Positions 15,878 through 23,929 of a DNA stretch of 64,000 bases are shown one piece after another. The notes under the pieces are model-generated. The model was not told where the DNA came from. It saw only the letters and a list, made by a program, of their open reading frames with translations, and made no database searches. Within the stretch, counting starts at the first letter, position 1. Each line of letters begins with the position of its first letter. The DNA comes from Armatimonadota bacterium (lineage in GTDB: Bacteria; Armatimonadota; JAAZEB01), in the NCBI GenBank assembly GCA_012512265.1, contig JAAZEM010000069.1, positions 1 to 64,000 on the forward strand. The letters run 5' to 3'. Both the position numbers and the translations under genes were made by a program.

Positions 15878-18007
15878 CTAGAGGGCCACGGCGGTGTCTC
15901 GGTCGCAGGGACGTTACAGGGTTACTTCCTCACACCGCAGGGCCAGTTTGGCCCGCGCACCTTCACCCTCGTCGAGCGCCCGGGGAAGGCCCGGGAGTCC
16001 GTGCATCCGGTGCCTTCCGCGTACTACCTCTCTATCGTTGCCAAGTCGACAACCGCTCCCATCGCCAGAGCCGAGGTACTCACGCTCCGGAATCGCCACC
16101 CGCTTCTCTCCGTGCGGATGGATGCCCCCGCCGCGGAGGTGCGCTTGCCCCGGGGGGAAGCCGCGTGGCTGGGAGTGCGCCCAGAAGAGGGCCTGGCTTT
16201 CCGGGTGGTCCTGCATCTCGTCGACGGCCAGAGAGTGGATGCTCGCATCCAGCCCGACGGCATCCGCTTGCTGCGCGTGCCTCCCTTGCGCGTGAACTGG
16301 CTGGACTTCGTGCGCATCGAGGAGGCGCGGCGCATGCTGCGCGCGGTCGGCGACGACGTCTTGCCCGGTTTCCGGGCCGATGACGTGCCGTTCGCGCTCC
16401 TGGGCGAAGAAGGGCAATGCGTGCTGGTCGACCATCCCCGCCCTCCGCGCGGGTTCCGGCGCTATCGGGGCCCCTGCCCTGTGGCAGGGCGCGTCTATGT
16501 CGGCCAGATGCGACGAGAGAATCCCACCCCTCACTCATCGGAGATCGAGGGGATCTACACTGCCCTGCTCCCCTACGACCCTTCGTGGTTTGCCTTGCCG
16601 GTGGCGCCCGGCGTAAAGCGGAATGAGCGTGAAGCCACCAGGTGCTTTGAGGCCATCCTCCACGAGGCCTGCCACGTGGTCTGGATGCGGCAGGTGAAGG
16701 ATGACTCATCACCCGAGAAGCTGGAAATCTCCCCCCGTGCGGCTGCTATCGAGGAAGCCGAGCTCGATGTCACCTGTGAGGCAATCGAGCATTTGGATGG
16801 CGACCGCGAAAAGCTGCTGGCGCTCGTGCGCGATTACGTGGCGCTCCGCGAATGCCGCCGCGGCATCGAGCTACCCTTGCCAACCACCGAACTCCGCGAA
16901 GCCATCGAGGGGCTGGCTTACTTCGCGGCCTGGCGCGCTGCCGAGGTGGCACGCGGGAGGTACGATCCCATCCTGTTGCGCCAGGCGGATCCCTTCCTGA
17001 AGGAGCTGGAAGTCGAAGATCCCATCATCCGCCTGGAGCCGGAGGTGCGCGGCATCGGCCTGCCCGAGCTGCATCTCTCCAACTACCTCTTCTATCAGGG
17101 TGCCTGCCAGGCACGACTGCTCCATGCCCTCGATCCCCAGGCGCTGGCGGCGGCGTGGCGGAATGGCGCTCTCCTGTGGCGAGCGCTCAGCCGCGTCTCG
17201 GGCTATGAGATGCTGCCTGCCGGCGAGCGGGAACGGCTGAAACAGGAAGCGATGGCGCGCTGGGACTGCGCCGATCAGGAGGCGACGCTGCGTGAGATCC
17301 AGCGGCAGGGCGAAGCAGAGCAATGGCGGGCCGCGCTGTCGGCCCGGCAAGGCGAGGGTGTGGTCCTGCGTGTCCGGGTACAGTTTCTGTCAGGCAGCTC
17401 TGGTGGTTCAAGGACCATCTCATCGTGGCGCTTCACACCGGTCTACGCCTTTTCTTCGGATGGCTTCGCGATAGCGTGCAACCAGCCTTGCCTCGTGCGC
17501 TCGCTCCTAGCTGGGGAGGAAGCCTGGATGGAGCTTCAAACGGTGTTGCCCAGAGAGGGCTTCCTGACTCTCCGCAGAGACGACCGGTTCACCCGGCTTC
17601 AGGCGGGAGAGGTGGTGATTCAAGCAGATCAGGTGCGCGTCATGGGGCCGCCCTCTTCGCCTGTGATCCAGATAGACTGCCTTCGCGAGAGCAATAGGAC
17701 GCGCGTGATCCATGAGAGGGAGAGCGCGAAGGGGTCAACAAGGTCTGCCGTGATGCCGTTCCCCCCGGAGTCATGCGCCGCCTCCGGGAAAGCGCCGCTC
17801 GCGTGGCCGGAGGTGACCGCCACTATCAGCGGGCTCTTCCTGAACGTGGCCACTGGGCAGCAGCAGATCCGGGCGTTGGACCTCCTGGTCGAAAGGCGGA
17901 TGATGAGAGGGCCGGCAGCTACCGGGTCGCGAGGGCGCGCGAGACGGCGGCTTCCAGCGCCTGGATCTCGGGATCCGGCTCGCGCGCCGCGGTTCCCTCG
18001 GGGGTAA
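15773..18007 (+). CDS. Large protein with HEACH (HExxH) motif; 5' end formed by MITE, probably truncated
   Basis: Open for 744 codons, but the first 35 codons lie inside MITE copy B and no good ribosome site precedes GTG 15773; the first in-frame start beyond the MITE is GTG 16001 (GGGAG just upstream), so the native N-terminus may have been lost or replaced. Near residue 297 EAILHEACHVVWMRQ has the HExxH pattern of zinc metallopeptidases, followed by Glu-rich IEEAELDVTCEAIEHL that could supply the third ligand. Two more regions (about 1-290 and 500-700) look beta-rich. The last 30 codons are antisense to the end of the O-antigen-ligase gene and read as Arg/Pro-rich noise, so the natural stop may be gone too. 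I do not recognise the family. Confidence 0.6.
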   Translation: MGTALENTLPPGTCGSNGAPPGKSLFLKYSGEYFGLEGHGGVSVAGTLQGYFLTPQGQFGPRTFTLVERPGKARESVHPVPSAYYLSIVAKSTTAPIARAEVLTLRNRHPLLSVRMDAPAAEVRLPRGEAAWLGVRPEEGLAFRVVLHLVDGQRVDARIQPDGIRLLRVPPLRVNWLDFVRIEEARRMLRAVGDDVLPGFRADDVPFALLGEEGQCVLVDHPRPPRGFRRYRGPCPVAGRVYVGQMRRENPTPHSSEIEGIYTALLPYDPSWFALPVAPGVKRNEREATRCFEAILHEACHVVWMRQVKDDSSPEKLEISPRAAAIEEAELDVTCEAIEHLDGDREKLLALVRDYVALRECRRGIELPLPTTELREAIEGLAYFAAWRAAEVARGRYDPILLRQADPFLKELEVEDPIIRLEPEVRGIGLPELHLSNYLFYQGACQARLLHALDPQALAAAWRNGALLWRALSRVSGYEMLPAGERERLKQEAMARWDCADQEATLREIQRQGEAEQWRAALSARQGEGVVLRVRVQFLSGSSGGSRTISSWRFTPVYAFSSDGFAIACNQPCLVRSLLAGEEAWMELQTVLPREGFLTLRRDDRFTRLQAGEVVIQADQVRVMGPPSSPVIQIDCLRESNRTRVIHERESAKGSTRSAVMPFPPESCAASGKAPLAWPEVTATISGLFLNVATGQQQIRALDLLVERRMMRGPAATGSRGRARRRLPAPGSRDPARAPRFPRG

Positions 18008-20117
18008 GGCCCGCGATCCCCTGCAACGACTCCCGGTATCGGACCAGAATCTCGCGCGCCTTCTCATACTCCGCGCGCGCGGCCACGGCATCGCCGGAGT
18101 GGCGCAGGTGCTCGGCCATCCAGTAGTGGCCGAAGGCGTAGTTCACATCGACGTGCTCGCCGAGGGGGCGAATCCGGCCATATGGGCTCTGCTCGATCTC
18201 CAGGAGGCGCCGCGCGGCGCGCAGCGTCTCTTCCGGGCGCGTCCGCTCGAAGAGCGATCCGAGCTGCCGCCAGGCGGGCGGGCTGTTTGGGTCCCACTCC
18301 AGGGCGCGCCGGAAGGCGGCCACCGCGCGCTCCGTCTCCCCCGCGCGCATCGCCAGAAGGCCCAGGTGGTAGGCGTTGAGCGCCATCGTCGGCGCAAGCT
18401 GCACCGCGCGATCCAGGTGGTGTAGCCCCGCGGCGATCTGCTCCCGGTCGCCTGAAACGATCCCGAGGACTCCCAGCAGCCGGCCCAGCTCGCGGTGCGT
18501 CTCGGGCGAGTAGGGGGCGACCCGGAGCGCGCCGGTGAACGCTTCCACCGCGGCGAGCGGCGCGCTGCTCTTCAGGAGCATCGCCTGCTGGTGGCGCCAG
18601 CTTGCGAGAGTCAGCGCGCCCGCGGGCAGGAGCAGCACCACAAGGAGCCCCAGAGCCACCCGCTCGACCTGGGTTCGCACGCGCGCCGGGCGCGCCGCGC
18701 CCGCGGCGGCCATGCCGGCGCCCATCACCGCCCACAGGACCCATCCGGTCGCCGCAATCGACCAGCCGAAATCGACTGCCGCGTAAGCCGTCGACGCGGC
18801 CACGCCACCGAGCGCCGCAGCGAGGAGCGCGGCACGAAGCGCCTCTCTGGCGCCCTCCTCTTCCGCGATGCCCTCCGGCTTGCGGGCTCGTATCCCCCGG
18901 AGTGCCATGATAAACCATAGAACGAGCAGGAGCAACAGCCCGGCAATACCCAGGATGCCCGTCTCCGCGGCGGTCTGGGCGAAGTGGTTGTGTGCCGTCT
19001 GGGCCCAGCTCGTCTCCGAGTAGCGCGTCATGATCGCCGGGAAGGTGCCGGCGCCGCTGCCAGCGAGCGGGTGCGCGAGAAAGCACCGCCATGCCGCGGC
19101 CCACGTCGTGAGCCGGAACTGCATCGAGAACGCCTCGGAGCCCGTGAACGCGGCGATGGCCCGATAGCGGAGCGTCGGCACCGCGAGAACCGTGAGCGCG
19201 CCAGCCAGAACGAACCCGGCGGCAATCAGCCCGGCCTGAACGGGCGTCACCGAGCGCCGGATGGCGAGGAAGGCGAGCAGGAAGACGAGGAAGCCCAGGC
19301 CAACGGCGAGGAAGCCGAGGCGCGAGCCGGTGAATGCACTGGCCGCCAGCGCCATGCCGAGCGCCACCACCGGGATCGGCCAGGTGGCGCGCAGCGAGTC
19401 CTGTCGCGACCGCAGCGCCAGCGCCGCGCCGGCCATCAGCGGCATCGTCAGCGCCAGGTGGGCAATCAACGTGCTCGGGTGCGAGAACCCGCCGAAGACG
19501 CGCCAGGCGGCCTGGCCATCGCGCAGCGCCGCGAGATACTCCTGGACGCCGCGCCCGCCTGCCCATGCTGCGCCCGCGATCAACGCGGCCCACAGCGCGA
19601 TGAGCGGAGCATCGAGGCGCGTCACCTGCCAGCCCTCAGCGGGGGCTGCCGCCGGCTTTTCCCGGCGTTGCTGGCGCCCGCGCCGCTTCTGCTCGCGCCC
19701 CACCTGCGCTGTGCTCGCGCCCTCCGGGGCGGATTCCGCGGCGTGGAGCGCCTCGTGGACCATCTCCAGGGCGAGGGCGAAGGCAATCGCACACGTGAGG
19801 ACGCGCAACGCTTCCAGGACGCTGGCGTGGCGGTTGACGGAAGGAAACACGGAGAAGAACGTCGCCGCGAGAAGGAGGAGGATCGGCCCATCGACGGGCG
19901 TGGCGAGGCGCTCCGGCTCGCCGGCCAGGCGCCGCGCCAGCAGGCGCAACGCGCCCGCGGCGAGCAGCGTGCACGCTAGCAGCCCCGCCGCAGGAGTCCA
20001 GGCGCCCCAGTGCGGGTCGAGCGTTCCGGCCACCACCGGCGCGCCTGCGAGCGCGGCAAGGAAGAGGAGCCGGGATGCCCGCGTGAGGAGCGCGGGCAGG
20101 GCGGACGGCCTGCTCAT
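17919..20117 (-). CDS. O-antigen ligase/polymerase-like membrane protein with C-terminal TPR
   Basis: 732 aa from the ATG at 20117, which overlaps the upstream stop (ATGA) and has GGGAGG before it; the ORF track's earlier start lies in the glycosyltransferase gene. About ten hydrophobic segments in residues 20-480 flank a Wzy_C/WaaL-type periplasmic loop (GFSHPSTLIAHLALTMPL; HNHFAQTAAETGILGIAGLLL, the NHF/ETG element of WaaL and Wzy). Residues about 545-700 are TPR-like helices (LGLLAMRAGETERAVAAFRRALEWDPNSP). It should join or polymerise undecaprenyl-linked glycans at the outer face of the inner membrane. It is the last gene of a coupled glycosyltransferase operon. Ligase and polymerase cannot be told apart by eye. 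Confidence 0.87.
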   Translation of the reverse strand: MSRPSALPALLTRASRLLFLAALAGAPVVAGTLDPHWGAWTPAAGLLACTLLAAGALRLLARRLAGEPERLATPVDGPILLLLAATFFSVFPSVNRHASVLEALRVLTCAIAFALALEMVHEALHAAESAPEGASTAQVGREQKRRGRQQRREKPAAAPAEGWQVTRLDAPLIALWAALIAGAAWAGGRGVQEYLAALRDGQAAWRVFGGFSHPSTLIAHLALTMPLMAGAALALRSRQDSLRATWPIPVVALGMALAASAFTGSRLGFLAVGLGFLVFLLAFLAIRRSVTPVQAGLIAAGFVLAGALTVLAVPTLRYRAIAAFTGSEAFSMQFRLTTWAAAWRCFLAHPLAGSGAGTFPAIMTRYSETSWAQTAHNHFAQTAAETGILGIAGLLLLLVLWFIMALRGIRARKPEGIAEEEGAREALRAALLAAALGGVAASTAYAAVDFGWSIAATGWVLWAVMGAGMAAAGAARPARVRTQVERVALGLLVVLLLPAGALTLASWRHQQAMLLKSSAPLAAVEAFTGALRVAPYSPETHRELGRLLGVLGIVSGDREQIAAGLHHLDRAVQLAPTMALNAYHLGLLAMRAGETERAVAAFRRALEWDPNSPPAWRQLGSLFERTRPEETLRAARRLLEIEQSPYGRIRPLGEHVDVNYAFGHYWMAEHLRHSGDAVAARAEYEKAREILVRYRESLQGIAGLTPEGTAAREPDPEIQALEAAVSRALATR

Positions 20118-21034
20118 CGCCCGAGCCTCCCACGGGCGCGGTCGAGCAGGTTCTTGGCGAGCAGCAGGCCCGCGCGCGCGACGATGCCGGCCGGCGCCAG
20201 CAGGCGCATCGGCCAGGACGACCGCGGGGCATAGTGCTTCCGCCAAAAGCGGTACATGCTCCGGTGGAACTGCACGAGCATGCGGATTTGTGCCTGGTCG
20301 CTGCTGTGCGCGCGCGCGTGCGTGATGCACGCCCCGGGGAAGAAGGTGACGCGCCAGCCGGCCTCACCGGCCCGATAGCAGTAATCGACATCCTCGCTAT
20401 ACATGAAGAACTGCTCGTCGAGGAGGCCGATCTGGTCGATCACCTCGCGGCGGATCATCATCGCCGCGCCCGAGAGCCAGTCGACATCGCGCTCCGAGCG
20501 GTGGTCCCAATCGCTCAGCAGGTAGTCGCGCGTGTAGCGGTTGTTTGGGAAGAGCCGGCCCAGAAAGGTGTTGCGGAAGGCGCCCGCCAGGGGCGTCGGG
20601 AAGCGGCGTGCCGAGTACTGCACGCTGCCGTCGGGATTGAGGACGAGCGGGCCGCAGATCCCCACGTCGGGGTGGGCATCCATGAACTGCGTGAGCTCGC
20701 GCAGGGCGCCCGGATGCACCTGCGTATCCGGGTTCAGGAGGAAGACGTAGCGGCTGTGCGAGGCTTTGAGCACCTGATTGTTGGCAGCGGCAAAGCCCCG
20801 GTTCTCGCGATTGCGCACCACCACCGCCTGCGGGAACTGCTCCGCAACCATGTCGGCGCTGCCATCCGCGGAGGCGTTATCGACCACCACGGGGAGAAAC
20901 GTGGGCGGTGGGGTGTTCCCCTCGTAGATTGAGCGCAGGCAGAGCGCCAGGTCATCGCGCGTATTCCAGTTGATGATCGCGATGACCACATCCACGCGTG
21001 TATCGGGCGGTTCTGGCGTTCGGTGTGCGCTCAA
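20114..21034 (-). CDS. Family 2 glycosyltransferase (rhamnosyltransferase-like)
   Basis: 306 aa, GT-A fold. VDVVIAIINWNTRDDLALCL is the usual N-terminus, DNASADGSADMV the nucleotide-binding turn, VFLLNPDTQVHPGAL the metal-binding acidic motif, and MYSEDVDYCYRAGEAGW the acceptor-site ED motif typical of WbbL-like rhamnosyl transferases. It starts at TTG 21034, where TTGA overlaps the upstream stop and GGAGAGGG gives the ribosome site; its stop overlaps the ligase gene (ATGA). It transfers a sugar from a nucleotide donor to a lipid-linked glycan on the cytoplasmic face. The donor sugar is not determinable. Confidence 0.93.
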   Translation of the reverse strand: MSAHRTPEPPDTRVDVVIAIINWNTRDDLALCLRSIYEGNTPPPTFLPVVVDNASADGSADMVAEQFPQAVVVRNRENRGFAAANNQVLKASHSRYVFLLNPDTQVHPGALRELTQFMDAHPDVGICGPLVLNPDGSVQYSARRFPTPLAGAFRNTFLGRLFPNNRYTRDYLLSDWDHRSERDVDWLSGAAMMIRREVIDQIGLLDEQFFMYSEDVDYCYRAGEAGWRVTFFPGACITHARAHSSDQAQIRMLVQFHRSMYRFWRKHYAPRSSWPMRLLAPAGIVARAGLLLAKNLLDRARGRLGR

Positions 21035-21966
21035 GGACTGGCCCTCTCCTTCTTTCTTTCCACCGCTTCGCGGGCAGGCGGCGCCGCGGGCGACTTGCCG
21101 AGCGCCGCGCGCGCGTCAAAGACGAGGATGCGCGCTGCCGTGCCGGCGTGAATCGCCGCGAGCGCGAGCAGATATCCCAGGACGCCCGCGCGGCCCCGAT
21201 AGTGCTTGCGATAGAAGTGCGTCAGGCCCCGCTCTGTCTCGCGGAACATCGCCCGACGCACCTGCGACGTGCTCGCCCCGCCATGATGCACGATCTCTGC
21301 GCGCGGCGTGAAGTAGATCGACCAGCCGGCGGCCCAGGCCCGGTAGCACCAATCGGCATCGTTGCCGAAGATCGGGAACTCCTCGTCCATCGGCCCCACG
21401 GCTTCCAGGGCTTCGCGCCGGATCAGAAGGCAGGAGGCCATCGGTTGATCGACCCTGCGCTCGTCATCGTGGTTCCAATAGCGCATCCGGTAGGCGCCCA
21501 GGCAGCGGCAACGCGGGAAGAGCCGGGCCAAACCGGAGAGCTCCGCGAGAAGCGCCCACGGGGCAGGGAAGCCGCGCACCGAGCGCTGCACCGTGCCATC
21601 CGGATCGACCAGGCGGGGGGCGACCGCAGCCGCGTCGGGATGAGCCGCCAGCGTCTCCATCAGCACGCGAAGCGCTCCAGGGGGCACCTCGGTATCCGGG
21701 TTCAACAGGAGGATGCTCTCGCCTCGGGCGGCTGCGAAACCCTGGTTGGTCGCCGCCGCGTAACCGAGGTTGCTCTCGTTCGCGATCAGGGTGACCCGGG
21801 GGAACTCCTGACGGGTCATCTCCGCGCTGCCGTCCGCCGAGGCGTTGTCGATCACGAGGATCTCGTGCTCAATCCCTGCCAGATCGCCCGCCGCTTCCAG
21901 CGAGCGGAGGCAGGCGCGCAGCAGCGAGCGCGTATTCCAGTTCACAATCACGATGGAGAGGTTCAC
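21031..21966 (-). CDS. Family 2 glycosyltransferase
   Basis: 311 aa, paralogue of the next gene. MNLSIVIVNWNTRSLLRACL, VIDNASADGSAEMT, ILLLNPDTEVPPGAL and IFGNDADWCYRAWAAGW mark donor and acceptor sites of GT2 rhamnosyltransferase-like enzymes; the catalytic ED of the paralogue is here ND(AD). The start GTG 21966 overlaps the HAD stop (GTGA) and the stop overlaps the following TTG, so four genes are translationally linked. It acts in the same surface-glycan pathway. A C-terminal hydrophobic helix (GYLLALAAIHAGTAARILV) suggests membrane attachment. Confidence 0.93.
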   Translation of the reverse strand: MNLSIVIVNWNTRSLLRACLRSLEAAGDLAGIEHEILVIDNASADGSAEMTRQEFPRVTLIANESNLGYAAATNQGFAAARGESILLLNPDTEVPPGALRVLMETLAAHPDAAAVAPRLVDPDGTVQRSVRGFPAPWALLAELSGLARLFPRCRCLGAYRMRYWNHDDERRVDQPMASCLLIRREALEAVGPMDEEFPIFGNDADWCYRAWAAGWSIYFTPRAEIVHHGGASTSQVRRAMFRETERGLTHFYRKHYRGRAGVLGYLLALAAIHAGTAARILVFDARAALGKSPAAPPAREAVERKKERASP

Positions 21967-22655
21967 AGTCCCCCTAGAACGAAGGAGAGCAGACTGCGCA
22001 GATCCTTGACGACCAGATCCGGGTTCTCGGAGGCAAAGTAGTCATCCGGACGGCCCGGGGTCAGCACGCCGATGGTGCGCATGCCAGCGGCACGGCCCGC
22101 TTGGATATCCATCAGGTGGTCGCCCACCATCACGGCGACCTCCGGGGTGGCGCCCAGGCATTCCAGGGCGGCCAGCAGGTGGGCCGGATCCGGTTTGTAG
22201 CGGACCACGTCGTCGCGCGTCAGGATGACCGGGCAGGCGAGACCCGTCCGCGCGAGGACGGCTTCGGTGGCGCGCCGGCAGTTTCGGGTGACGATGGCCA
22301 CGCCCACGCCCTTCGCGCTCAGCGTCTCCAGTACCTCCGCGGCGAACGGCGCCGCCCCCGCCCCTTCGAGACCGAGCATCTCCGCCTCGACCATCGCGTC
22401 TTCGGCGCGCGCGATAAGCTCCTGCGAGGCGGCTTCCCCATCGCGCGCGCGCACGAACTCGGCCGCCCGCGTTGCCATGGTGAGGATATCCAGGCCCTTC
22501 ACCACTTCGGCGGGAACGCCGGCCGCGGCGATCACCTCTTGAACCGCGGCACGCATGGCGACGAAATCGATATGGGTGAGCACCAGGGTGCCATCCAGAT
22601 CGAACAGAACCGCGCTGACGCGGCCGCTGGGGCGAGCTGTTGCTTCCGTGTTCAC
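21963..22655 (-). CDS. HAD-family hydrolase (phosphoglycolate-phosphatase-like)
   Basis: 230 aa. VLFDLDGTLVLTHIDF holds the nucleophile Asp19 and Asp21 of HAD motif I; AIVTRNCRRATEAVL is motif II; RYKPDPAHLLAALECLG motif III (Lys); VMVGDHLMDIQAGRAAGM motif IV (Asp pair), with a helical cap between I and II. It dephosphorylates a small phosphate ester, here perhaps a sugar phosphate for nucleotide-sugar supply since it leads a glycosyltransferase operon; phosphoglycolate is the family default. The start is GTG 22655, only 6 nt after a perfect TATAAT, which implies a leaderless message. Confidence 0.9.
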   Translation of the reverse strand: MNTEATARPSGRVSAVLFDLDGTLVLTHIDFVAMRAAVQEVIAAAGVPAEVVKGLDILTMATRAAEFVRARDGEAASQELIARAEDAMVEAEMLGLEGAGAAPFAAEVLETLSAKGVGVAIVTRNCRRATEAVLARTGLACPVILTRDDVVRYKPDPAHLLAALECLGATPEVAVMVGDHLMDIQAGRAAGMRTIGVLTPGRPDDYFASENPDLVVKDLRSLLSFVLGGL

Positions 22656-22661
22656 AGCCCT

Positions 22662-22690
22662 ATTATAAGGAACGGGGGAGGGAACGTCAA
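22662..22690 (-). promoter_or_regulatory. Near-consensus promoter producing a leaderless HAD/glycan-operon mRNA
   Basis: On the minus strand TTGACG (22690-22685), 17-bp spacer, TATAAT (22667-22662), then AGGGCT and GTG at 22655. A start 7 nt after the -10 box coincides with the start codon itself. Confidence 0.85.
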
Positions 22691-22699
22691 CTTAGCCGC

Positions 22700-23332
22700 T
22701 CAGATTCCGAGCATGGCGGCGGCTTCACGCCAGGTGCGCTCCAGGGTGCTTTGGGGATACCAGCCTGCGCTAGAATGACGCGACTCGATAAAGAGCAAGA
22801 AGGAAAGGCGCTTCACCGGGTCGATGGCGGTCCGTGCCACGATGCGGTCCCAATCCACCTGGTCGTGCCAGCGATCCAGGATCATCTCCGCGTCCCACCA
22901 ATCCGCTCGGTTCTCATGCTGCGCCAGGATCTTCTGGCCGATCAGCTCCTCGGGAGCGGCGACGAGAAACGTCTCCGTGCCGATGGCAATCGGCCGGGCG
23001 TGATCCAGCCACTCCTGAGTGATTGGGACGATCCCACGGTGCGTGGTGCTGCCGAAGATCAGATCGACCATGATGCCATCGCACTGCGCCTGATAGAGCC
23101 AGCGTGGATCGGATCGACGGATGAAGAAGCGTGCGGTTTCCAGCGCCGTGATCGCACGTTCGGCATCCGCGGGCAGGATCAAGAAATCGATATCCTTTGT
23201 CGGCCGGCGGTGCGCATAGCAGGCCACGCCGTATCCGCCTGCGACCATATAGGGAATCCCGGCGTGCTCGATGGCGTTTCGTGCACAGACGTAAACCTCC
23301 ATCTCCTTCGCTGCTACCTCGAACGCCGGCAT
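22700..23332 (-). CDS. MNT/AbiEii-like nucleotidyltransferase-fold protein
   Basis: 210 aa from the ATG at 23332 (GAGGAG upstream); the ORF track's longer N-terminus runs into the divergent gene and is rejected. IPYMVAGGYGVACYAHRRPTK followed by DIDFLI is the polymerase-beta nucleotidyltransferase signature (GGxxxxxxxxRxTxDID), and VDLIFGSTTHRGI supplies the third acidic residue. FLVAAPEELIGQKILAQHE matches the 'pEdLiaqKl' helix typical of AbiEii/MNT relatives. Members transfer NMP to tRNA, proteins or drugs, sometimes as toxins. No antitoxin-like gene is adjacent, so a chromosomal stand-alone role is equally likely. Confidence 0.8.
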   Translation of the reverse strand: MPAFEVAAKEMEVYVCARNAIEHAGIPYMVAGGYGVACYAHRRPTKDIDFLILPADAERAITALETARFFIRRSDPRWLYQAQCDGIMVDLIFGSTTHRGIVPITQEWLDHARPIAIGTETFLVAAPEELIGQKILAQHENRADWWDAEMILDRWHDQVDWDRIVARTAIDPVKRLSFLLFIESRHSSAGWYPQSTLERTWREAAAMLGI

Positions 23333-23470
23333 GGCGCAGCTCCTCTCGGCGAGGGCCGTTGCAGTGCCCCTCAGGCCCTGGTAGAGGGAGTCTGCCCCAT
23401 GCCGAACGAGGCCAAACGTGATCACAAGGCAATTGGCGCATGCTGTCGAATGGAGTGGATGAGGGAGAAG

Positions 23471-23923
23471 ATGGCGGTTATTGAGCAGGTGATTTGTGTT
23501 GAGGCGCCAGTCGAAAAGGTCTTCGACTACATTGGCCGGCCGGAGAACAACAAGGAGTGGATCCCGGATGTTGTGGAGAGCGAAAAGCTGACGGAGGGTC
23601 CGAACCGGCCTGGCTCTCGCTTCCGTTTCGTGACGCGCGCGCCGTTTGGCCTGCGCGTTTCGGCGGAGGCGGAGATCACGGCGATGGATCCCCCCCGGAT
23701 GCTGGAGTTCCAAAGCACCTCCGGCGTGGAGCACCGGGGACGCTGGGAGCTGGAGAGCGAGGGTCAGATAACTCGCGTGCGTTTCCGACTCGAGTATCGG
23801 CTCAGCGGCCTGGGTTCCGTGGTCATGCGGGCCGCGGGGCTGAATCAGTTCCTCTCACAGCATGTGCAGGGGAGCATCGATGGCCTGCGGCGCGCCCTGG
23901 AGAATGGCAAAGTCCGGCCGTAA
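23471..23923 (+). CDS. SRPBCC-family (polyketide cyclase/dehydrase-like) protein
   Basis: 150 aa. MAVIEQVICVEAPVEKVFDYIGRPENN is the typical START/SRPBCC beginning; WIPDVVESEKLTEGPNRPGS and the strand-rich middle fit the helix-grip fold with a hydrophobic pocket, and the last helix is FLSQHVQGSIDGLRRALE. Starts at 23450 or 23459 are also possible; 23471 sits behind GGGAGAAG and matches the fold's first strand. Such proteins bind lipids or aromatic ligands or act as cyclases; no partner is evident. It is divergent from the nucleotidyltransferase with 138 bp between them. Confidence 0.83.
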   Translation: MAVIEQVICVEAPVEKVFDYIGRPENNKEWIPDVVESEKLTEGPNRPGSRFRFVTRAPFGLRVSAEAEITAMDPPRMLEFQSTSGVEHRGRWELESEGQITRVRFRLEYRLSGLGSVVMRAAGLNQFLSQHVQGSIDGLRRALENGKVRP

Positions 23924-23929
23924 CCCGGG

